From Norana najaformis (Eukaryota; Annelida; Clitellata; Crassiclitellata; Hormogastridae), in NCBI GenBank assembly GCA_964023275.1, contig OZ029919.1, positions 4,445,367-4,509,366 on the forward strand: a stretch of 64,000 nucleotides of DNA, read 5' to 3'. Below, piece by piece: positions 56,456 through 64,000 of the stretch. The position numbers were made by a program, and so were the translations under genes. The stretch's first letter is position 1; the number at the start of each line of letters is the position of its first letter. Under the pieces are notes generated by a model. That model did not search any database, was not told where the DNA came from, and saw nothing but the letters and a program-made list of their open reading frames with translations.

Positions 56456-56660
56456 TCATAGGAGTTGTGCAAACAGATTGACTTATGATGGCAGCCGGTC
56501 CGTGCTCGGTGACCGGTTGCCATCATAAATCAGTCTAGTGGCTTTCGAGCAGAGATGGTATCTACTGTACCTCCATCGGTAAACGCGCGTTCCAACGAGC
56601 ACTTAGTGGCATAAACATATTGAATTGTAATTACAGCAGCGGTAACTACAAAGGTTCACA

Positions 56661-56749
56661 GGAGTTGTGTAAACAGATCGAATTATGATGGCAGCCAGTC
56701 CATGCACGGGGACCGGAGCCATCATAACACAATCTATTTACACAACTCC
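56661..56749. repeat. inverted repeat, ~32-bp arms
   Basis: GGAGTTGTGTAAACAGAT...GATGGC at 56661-56692 against GCCATC...ACACAACTCC at 56718-56749; loop about 25 bp. Confidence 0.85.
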
Positions 56750-56804
56750 CCAGACAGATGCAATCTTATGTGACCTTTTGAGCCGAGGTCGTCTCGACTG
56801 AGCT

Positions 56805-57165
56805 AGTTAGCTACTTCGTTAAAAGCGTGTGAAAATCGGTAAAAGCCAAGGAGCTTCTGTGCGAGATGAATCTCAGTTCGAACCCGATCGTGGCTTATTT
56901 TAGAGATTTTAATCTCGGGCTAGCACGGTCCGTGCACGGGGACCTTAAATGGCGTCGCGCCCATTCAAACGGGCGGCGGTGGTGAATGGTAATCGTAATC
57001 GTAAACTCGATACACTGTATTTCTAAAGCGCTACTTAAAAAGTAAGCGCAGGGCATCAGCTTACTCACGACCGTGGGGTTTGTCTAAAGATGTCATGTCA
57101 AGAATCAGTTCCTCTTGCCAGGAGACCAGAGAGAGGAGGGAAAAGCTAGTAAGGGTGGGTTGTGT
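56805..57165 (+). repeat. tRNA-Lys-like SINE with L2-like tail
   Basis: TAGTTAGCTACTTCGTTAAA...AACCCGATCGTGGC (tRNA-like), GGGCTAGCACGGTCCGTGCAC body, then the CTAAAGCGCTACTTAAAAAG tail and GCGCAGGGCATC, the complement-like end of the CR1/L2 elements here. Confidence 0.55.
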
Positions 57166-57169
57166 TGTG

Positions 57170-57295
57170 AAGGATCTCACCCCACCAGTTCATTGAAAAT
57201 AAGCAGGGTCGATGCCATACGGTCACTATATAAAATCGTATATATTTATATTTACATGAAATTGAAAATGCTTCGGGTAGAAGCTCTATCAATTC
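57170..57295 (+). promoter_or_regulatory. TATA-bearing repeat module (plus strand)
   Basis: GGATCTCACC...GGTCACTATATAAAATCG, one of about seven copies. No gene is visible downstream here. Confidence 0.35.
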
Positions 57296-57299
57296 ACGA

Positions 57300-57460
57300 A
57301 GGGCATCTTGTGGCTGGAAATGAAAGTTGGAATTGATGATTTTTCTCGTTTTTTTGACGAGGAGTGAATTGTTGTCGTGGAACTCTCTCCACGTTAGGCT
57401 CCTCCTACACCTCTCAATCTCATGCAGGGTTTCATAACTCTGCGCATCCATTATTGGCTA
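57300..57460 (+). repeat. composite repeat R, 3' fragment
   Basis: Only the last ~160 bp (GGGCATCTTGTGGCTGGAAA to GCGCATCCATTATTGGC). Confidence 0.65.
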
Positions 57461-57596
57461 CTAGTAATTTATTTATTTTAATTATTTATTTAAAGCACCT
57501 GTAATGCGCGCAATGTCAGTACGCCTGAATAGAGCTTTGTTTCTATTGTGTATCATTATCTGCCTATTAATACTAATCCTAATATTAATACTGATA

Positions 57597-57643
57597 TTAT
57601 TATTATTATTATTATTAGTAGTAGTAGTAGTAGTAGTAGTAGC

Positions 57644-57674
<31 letters not shown>

Positions 57675-57800
57675 ATAACAATAACAATAATTATTATAAT
57701 CACAGTAACAATAATAATAATGATAATATTGATAAAAAAATGAATAAGATAGAATGGACATAATAATAATAACAATAATAGTAGCAATAATAATAATGAT
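57597..57800. repeat. TTA/(TAG)n/CAA/TAA microsatellite
   Basis: Includes about 20 TAG units at 57616-57675. Confidence 0.95.
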
Positions 57801-57844
57801 AATGACGAAATGAGTAACGAAGAACTGATTAGTGACATTGGAAC

Positions 57845-57963
57845 ACGTTCATGACCAACCTACCACAAACCCTGATTGCTGGCGTCTCTCTGTGCGAATA
57901 TGCTCGGCAGGTTTGCCTCTTTATACCGAACCTCGGATGACACAAAATCCCTATGTTTGACAG
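57845..57963 (-). promoter_or_regulatory. orphan SCP-type module with intact TATA
   Basis: GGTATAAAGAGGC on the minus strand near 57922, but the donor position reads GTAGGT. The sequence upstream of the module is cut at GTTTGACAGG by the LINE at 57964. Confidence 0.45.
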
Positions 57964-59780
57964 GCCGAAAACACTACAGTAACGCCATATCGGCGAAGCC
58001 TAACGGATCTCGTCAACAGTGGTCTGCAGTGAAGGATGCAATGCATTCCATAGTGCCGCCTGAGGTTTTAACGACTGAAGAATGCTAGAAACGTTGTGCC
58101 AGCATCTCAGACTTTTTCATCAACAAGATCAGGTCAATAAAGGCATCGATTGACAAGTAGCTGTCCGGATATGGACCCTCTTGCACCAGATAGGGACCAT
58201 GTCGGTACGCATCTCGACGACCTCAAACCTGTAGATGTTCGGAAATCTTCAAAGTACTGTCTTCGTTACCGGGAAAATCATCTCCGATGGATGCTTTCCC
58301 ATCGTTTCTGCTAAAGTCATGTGCTGACGCGTTTACGCCAGTCATCGTTCGTCTCTGTAACCTATCTTTTGGCAGCGGACGGTTTCCAGCCTGCTACAGA
58401 TCTACCTCTGTTACACCTCTCCTGAAGAAGGAAGGTCTTGACCCTGATGATCCTTCTAGCTATAGGCCAATCTCAACTCCACATACACTGTCAACAATTT
58501 TGGAACGTGTCTTTATGGCTCGTCTATTGCAGCATGTCAATAGCTCCAGTAATTTTAACAGTCTTCAGTCAGCTTACCGTGGGCACCACTCAACTGAAAC
58601 GACCTTACTGAAGATCCTTGATGATGTCTACACCGCTTCCGGACGACGACAGCCCACTCTACTCATCGGCCTCGATCTCTCTACTGCCTTCCGTACGATC
58701 GACAAAGCAACACTTATAATTATCACTAGGCTGCAGAAGACATTCGGCATCAGTGGTGTTGCGCTAGATTGGATCCGTAGCTACCTGTCTGACCGATCAC
58801 AACATGTCAGCATTGGAACATCAAGGTCGCAGTCGTCTACCTGCGAATACGGTGTCCCACAAGCGTCGGTTCTTGGCGCGATTCTTTTCACCTTGTATTT
58901 GGCTCCAGTCACTGACGTCATTTCCGCACACGGCATCAATCACCACCAATATGCCGATGACACCCAACTATGCATAGTGATTGATCACATTGATTCTGAC
59001 ACCATCAACCTACCACGATGTACTGAAGCAGTACGCTGCTGGTTTCTAACTAACGGACTCTGCCTAAATCCACTTTCTTATCAATAAATCGATCGAGGAC
59101 CTAGAAACAGTCAACATTGCGGGTGCGGACATATCGTATCAGAAACAATGAAGAGTCTTGGGGTAACGCTCGACTCAAAACTAACATTTAACCAGCACAT
59201 CACCGATGGCTGCAAGGCATCGTATTACCACATAAAAGCCATGCGTCATGTTCGATCCTGCTTGCCACCGAAGCTCATGAAGACAGTCGCTTGTAGTGTA
59301 GTCAAAGCAAAACTCGACTACTGTAACTCGCTGCTGTACGGCACTACAAAGTCTAACATCACCAAACTGCAACGCGTCCAAAACTCGTTAGCCCCTCTGG
59401 TGACAGGAAACTGAAGGTTTGTCAATGTCACACCCGTACTGGCAAATCTACATTGGCTACCTGTCAGCTCTAGAATCACCTACAAGACATCTCTACTTAC
59501 GCGTAAGACTCTCTCGATCAATCAACCAGCTTTCCTGTCATCATTCTTACGGCGCTACCAGCCATTTAGATCTCTGCGATCAGCTGCACAAAAGCTTCTA
59601 TCTTTCCCTGACATAAGAAACTATCGGTCTGATTTCTCACGAAGCGGTTTCAGCAATTCTGCACCAGCCATATGGAATAGTCTTCCTGTTTACATTACTC
59701 ACGACAATATCTCGTTAGACATATTCGTAAAGCGGCTTCAGAGGATATTTGTATCGTTTTGCTTTTGTTGTCTGACCGCT
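57964..59780 (+). mobile_element. CR1-like LINE, RT domain nearly complete
   Basis: 5'-truncated. Linker: KPNGSRQQWSAVKDAMHS, CASISDFFINKIRSIK. Open RT 58287-59087: LLKSCADAFTPVIV, GSGRFPACYR, PLLKKEGLDPDDPSSYRPIS, LERVF, LQSAYRGHHSTETTLLKILD, then motif A GLDLSTAF, motif B-like GVPQASVLGA and catalytic YADDTQL. The usual FDTID is FRTID and GVPQGSVLGP has two changes. After frameshifts: SLGVTLDSKLTF, KLDYCNSLLYGT, KLQRVQNSLA (59148-59414), LANLHWLPVSSRITYKTSLL, SAPAIWNSLPV to about 59765. Inserted into an SCP-type promoter module. Probably inactive. Confidence 0.88.
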
Positions 59781-60029
59781 GTTACCCACCCACGCCTACG
59801 ATTCCTCGCTCAGTCGATGGACATATGGCGTGTTAACAAATGCATTACTTACTTCTCAACTCTTAAGTCGTATGATGATGATTAAAATTGTTTACAACTC
59901 TTGTGAACCTTATAGTCACGTCGTATCTACAAAAAAGTTGCAGCTTCTGCCATCATAATTCAGTTTGTTTACGCCACTCCCCAGATATTTTCAGTCTTGT
60001 GAACATTTGAGCTCAGGTCGTCTCAACCG

Positions 60030-60380
60030 GCCTAGTTAGCTCTATCAGTAGACACGTGTGTCAAGGAGCCTAGGTCCTTGACGAGTCCCGGTTCTCAGCC
60101 CGATCGTGGCTTATTTGAATCTCGGGCTAGGTCGGTCTGTGCACGAGGACCTTAAATGGCGTGGCGCCCATTCATACGGACAGCGGTTGTGAATCGTAAT
60201 TGTAATCATGAACTCGAAATTTCTAAAGCGCTACTTAAAAGCTATGCGCAGGGCACCAAATTATTCACGAGCGCTGCGTCAAGCCCGTGTGGTTGTCCAA
60301 AGATGCTCTGTCCAGAACTTAGTCCGGTTGCCATAAAACCAGGGAGAGGCGGGGAGAGGAGATTAGGGTGGGTTGTGTTG
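60030..60380 (+). repeat. tRNA-Lys-like SINE with L2-like tail
   Basis: Close to 56805-57165: TAGTTAGCTCTATCAGTAGA...CAGCCCGATCGTGGC, then the CTAAAGCGCTACTTAAAAGC tail. Confidence 0.55.
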
Positions 60381-60384
60381 TGAA

Positions 60385-60500
60385 GGATCTCATCCGATCA
60401 ATTCTTTGGAAAATACGCGGGGTCGAAGCCATTCGGTCGCTATATAACATCGTGTACATTCACATTTAGTTGAAAAACTTGTGGTACACATTTATGCCAT
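60385..60500 (+). promoter_or_regulatory. TATA-bearing module ahead of the SCP-like relic
   Basis: GGTCGCTATATAACATCG about 310 bp upstream of the plus-strand SCP-like exon at 60751. Same spacing at 45400, where the box has decayed to GCTGTGTAAAATCG. Confidence 0.35.
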
Positions 60501-60750
60501 TAAGAACTTTAGCAGTTATCTGTTCCATGCTGCAGACTCACCAGTTGAGTTCTTCTGCAAACGAGCAGGAACCATATTTTCAATTGTGTGAGCTAAAGTT
60601 GAAGTGAAAAGTCTCTTGTTAATAAATAATTGTTTGACTGAACATATTGGTGCTAATTAAGAGAATTGAGTGACCATAATCTAACCTACAGCTTTCCTTG
60701 GTCTTTCTCATAATTTTTTCTATTCATAAGCCTTGTAATATCACACACAG

Positions 60751-61105
60751 GTAGGGCACCAATTTATGAAGCCTGCAGCACCCGATGACAATGGATTGCT
60801 GACTTCATCCATTTATGGTTGAGTCCGTTAAACAACAGAGAAATCAGCCGGAATTCAAGGCGCCATATCTGGTATTGCCCACCAGTGCTTTAGGCTTCTG
60901 GATACCAATGCCGATGGCTTCCTACATGAAGATGAATACGCCAGAGTATTTGAACAAATCGACTGTCAGGATACTACCTTCATATGAAGGGCTTTGAGAG
61001 TCCATGGGAAACTTAACTCTGAGGAGTTTTCCAATTACTTATTTCACCATTTCATATCAGTAGATAAGAATAGCCCCTATACGTTGTTGGGGACATCTTG
61101 TCTAA
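60751..61105 (+). pseudogene. SCP-like exon 2 relic, plus strand, copy 2
   Basis: Acceptor ATATCACACACAG, then VGHQFMKPAAPDDN, MVESVKQQRNQPEFK. In the next frame HQCFRLLDTNADGFLHEDEY with a canonical loop III, later KLNSEEFSNYLF (loop IV remnant) and VDKNSPYTLL. Frameshifts and a stop after TTFI. Closely related to 45719-46075, with the neighbourhood shared from about 60385 to 61590. No coding exon 1 was found upstream. Confidence 0.7.
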
Positions 61106-61109
61106 GTGA

Positions 61110-61590
61110 TCAATTCTAATTCTGATTTGCCTTTGCAAACTCATATTCGATGACGATATGATGTCAGTTCATGAATCGTCATTGTTTTATGTTAAATGAT
61201 GGTTGTCAGACTTCTGTATTTCTTAACATATTTTACTTTAAACTAATGGTCAGTACACTACAGTTAGGGCTGGTGTTTAAGATGCTGTGCCTCAGTGAGT
61301 TGACAATGGCTTATGGGTATATTAAAATATAAATATAAAACATCTCCACCTGTCAGTCTATGTGAAACAGATAGGCGACACAGAACATTACGTAGACTAG
61401 AGAAAATAACAAGAATCCTAATAAGATGACTAGAGAACATAACAATCATCCTAGTTTGTTGAGGTATTAAAATGCTGAACATTTGCATTGATTGTCCTTT
61501 AGAGTGTTATTTGTTGAATGCATCGTCGAGCTTTGAAAAATATTAGACTACTTGATAACTAATTTTGCGACATTTTTAATTTACTAAATC
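61110..61590. other. 3' flank of the SCP-like relic
   Basis: Matches 46080-46525 and 42400-42880; no gene seen. Confidence 0.5.
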
Positions 61591-61596
61591 AGCGAC

Positions 61597-62265
61597 TTTA
61601 CTGAAAGAAGTGTTGCTTGTGTGTCCTGAGCACCAAGGGTCGCTGGCGAACACAGACTGCTTTCAGGATATGGTGGCGAGCGGTGCTATTGATCAGAGGC
61701 TTTTCTCTTAGGGGGACTTTAGGCCTTTAACAGCACGCGGGTTCGTGAATGGATCAGTCCGACCGTACAGAGACGTATCGACGATTATTTCTTTACACGT
61801 ATATTACAAATATGTACAATGTATATAAAGCAAATTCAGCACAGTCAGTCTATGATTCGCATCGGCCTATTAATCTAGCGAGGTCCGTTTAAGAGACAGT
61901 TTTATTTTTTTTTCTTCTGTTCTCCGGAACCTAACGCCACCTTCGACCGTTGTTTAGCGAATGCCTTCTTCGCTTCGCACCCTTCCTTAACTTTCTCCTT
62001 CGTCTGTCAATCATCCGACTTCTCCCTTTCGCCATCCGATCAGCGTCTCTCTCTCTCTCTCTCTTTCACTCTCTCGTTTACTTTCACCTGTCAATCACGA
62101 GCGTCCTATCCGCCTCTCGTTAATAATATCCTCGCCTAACTGTTCTCCAGTGTTCTGTACGAATTAATTACACAAGCACAAAAGCTAAATTATCCGACAT
62201 AATACAGTCCACAATATGCAAAAACTAAAACCCTCATTGTTTTTACAACTTTTCACTACAGCGAC
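61597..62265. mobile_element. ~660-bp insertion with 7-bp target duplication
   Basis: The paralogue (46515-46535) reads ATCAACGACCTTGTGCAG without a break. Here CAGCGAC occurs on both sides (61590-61596 and 62259-62265) of 662 bp. The insert has a TATATAAAG near 61820, a pyrimidine-rich stretch with (TC)n at 62048-62064, and no ORF. The ends look weakly inverted (TACTGAAA / TAGTGAAA). It could be a non-autonomous DNA element or a solo LTR. Confidence 0.65.
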
Positions 62266-62900
62266 CTTGTGCAGAGGCGTCGATCATTTGGGTACCCCAG
62301 CGGCCAGGGCCTCGGCATTAATTTAAACGTTGGGGTCCGGCCATTCGTTGGGCTTCGGCAGTCTTTTTACTGTAAAATCGGTAAAAGCAGCTGTGGACTG
62401 ATCAAAGTTATCACTCTTCACTTTATAAGGTTACTAAACAAAGCCAATCCATAATTTCCAGTTGTACCCCCTAGGTATTGCTGTCTCTGCCTACCTTTGC
62501 TTAGACAGACAAACGGACAGACACAGAGACAGATATACGAATATGTAAGCCTACTACATAAATCAAAAGTACATATTTTATTATAATTATCTGCAGGTCG
62601 ACGAAGAGAACTGAGTTACAGGCAGTCAGGCACCAGGCTTTCAGTCACACAGACTTTCAGTAGCCAGACTGACTGATGCACTATCTTACTAAATCAAAGA
62701 CCTTGTGCAGGGCGTCGAACATATGAGTGGTCCAGGCCCCGGCAATATTTTGAGCATGGGGTTGTTCCCCGGCAGTATTTTAGCTGTAAAATCGGCAAGA
62801 GGCAGCTGTGGACTGATAAAATTCATAAAATTAATTCCACATCAAGACATTAGTAAACAATGCCAATCCGTAATTTTCAGTTGTACCCCCACAGGTATTG
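62266..62900 (+). repeat. two-copy direct repeat, ~433-bp period, copy 3 block
   Basis: Same arrangement as 46535-47200. Confidence 0.75.
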
Positions 62901-62904
62901 GTGT

Positions 62905-64000
62905 CTTTGCCTACCTTTGTTTAGGTATACAAACGGACAGACAGAAAGACTGATATATGAATATGTACTATATAAATCATAAGTGCATATGTAGGCCCAC
63001 TTATAATTATACGCAAGGCGACCAAGCGAACCGTGTCACCGGCAGCCAGACATACTTTCAAATTTTCATCCAAACAGGTAGCCTGACTGACTGATCGCCA
63101 AGCAGAGGGCTCAGATATAGCAAGATTTCACAGAACGCTGAAAAATTAGTGGAATGCTGGTCAGTCAACTCGCCCTCACTGCTCATTGCTATATGGGTGT
63201 CACCTTTGACCAGTCAGGCAGTAGGGATGTAATCCGACGCACTAAATTAGTTTTTTCAGCTATGAAAACATATACAATGTACCTTATGCACCTATGGTTT
63301 TGTAACTGGGGTGGGTACATATATATATTATATATATATTTATATACCCGTAATTATATAGTCGCCCTTTATAATTATGATTCCATACAGTCATTTCTCG
63401 ACACATTGCGTTCGGATTTGCTGATACGAACAATGGATAAATTTGTTACAAAACGGAAATGGCTAGGTGACAATTTTGATGAAAAATTGCACTTGTGGAG
63501 GTAGGCTGGTCAGCTTTTATTCACTTTTTCAGTGTACATGCAATGAGATGAAATTGAAAGCCAGTTACTTAGTTTTCCAAGGTTCGACTCCAGGTATAGA
63601 AAATTGTAGGGAGTTGACTAAACTATCCATCCCATCCGTATAGGAAAAAGAAAAGGATCGCATATGTAGGTTAATTAGCTGCTTCATTGTGTTGAAATCC
63701 GGGTATAAACGAGATTACACAATCCGCATATGGCAAGTTACTAAAGTGTCTGTTCTAACAATAAAGTGATAAAAACTGAAGCAAATGAAATGTAACTTGA
63801 ATCATACTCAACTTAAACATGCTCATAACCAGATGTAGACTATAACTATAAGAGATTAATTTAATATATCCAAAATGGTCTCTCTAATGACTTTTCATGC
63901 TAGCAGTTAAACAATAAGTATTATGTAAAAAGGACTTGGAACCCAATAGGGCCTGTGCACCCAGACCCCATTATAAGTCCGCGCCCCCAATGTTTGCGAC
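62905..64000. other. block C, copy 3 (cut by window end)
   Basis: Matches 47180-48290 and 24830-25940. Contains TA repeats at 63320-63345. No gene recognised. Confidence 0.6.

Overview
This window is repeat-rich nuclear DNA from an invertebrate animal. The reasons are GT-AG introns, TATA promoters, polyadenylation signals, tRNA-derived SINEs, many broken non-LTR retrotransposons and very abundant (TAA)n microsatellites. The only host gene family I recognise is sarcoplasmic calcium-binding protein (SCP), a four-EF-hand muscle protein. The sequences recall annelid-type SCPs (start like MSEFWVKKMK, end like FFGPLE), so a lophotrochozoan is my best guess, but the sequence does not settle the phylum.

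Layout. Six SCP loci lie on the minus strand. SCP1 (2819-3820), SCP2 (12596-13323), SCP3 (18916-19681) and SCP6 (51537-52313) are open. SCP4 (30750-31748) is a pseudogene with two 1-bp deletions. SCP5 (38438-39202) has a 1-bp deletion near its start. Each coding region has two exons split at the same place by a phase-0 intron, with a further splice acceptor upstream of the ATG and a distant TATA-plus-noncoding-exon module ending in a GTAAGT-type donor. That module occurs about ten times, and several copies have no coding exon beside them. Older SCP debris includes plus-strand exon copies at 45719-46075 and 60751-61105, an exon-1 scrap at 43745-43798, tail scraps at 24640 and 42380, and a lone EF-hand exon at 9916-9998.

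Two large tandem units can be aligned by eye. Unit 1 is about 450-28130 and unit 2 about 28930-50290. Unit 2 lacks the roughly 6-kb stretch carrying SCP2. Unit 1 lacks the roughly 4.6-kb stretch corresponding to 42556-47205. Because the units are paralogous, each acts as an empty-site control for insertions in the other. This delimits a 2.2-kb element with a 540-aa zinc-finger-like ORF (4126-6340), a retrotransposon 3' end (20832-22055) and a LINE 3' end (23453-23968). A third partial copy of the distal block runs off the right end (62266-64000).

Mobile DNA. Most of the rest is non-LTR retrotransposon wreckage. CR1/L2-like APE-type elements include a nearly continuous RT domain at 57964-59780. 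A second family has five copies beside or within (TAA)n-type microsatellites; its best copy encodes a CCHC-like knuckle followed by an RPD...D motif, which suggests a restriction-like endonuclease. There are also three tRNA-derived SINE types, a ~1.1-kb composite dispersed repeat in about ten copies, a MITE with 12-bp perfect inverted ends, and hairpin-forming inverted repeats near 56.2-56.75 kb. I see no rRNA, functional tRNA, CRISPR array or prokaryotic feature.
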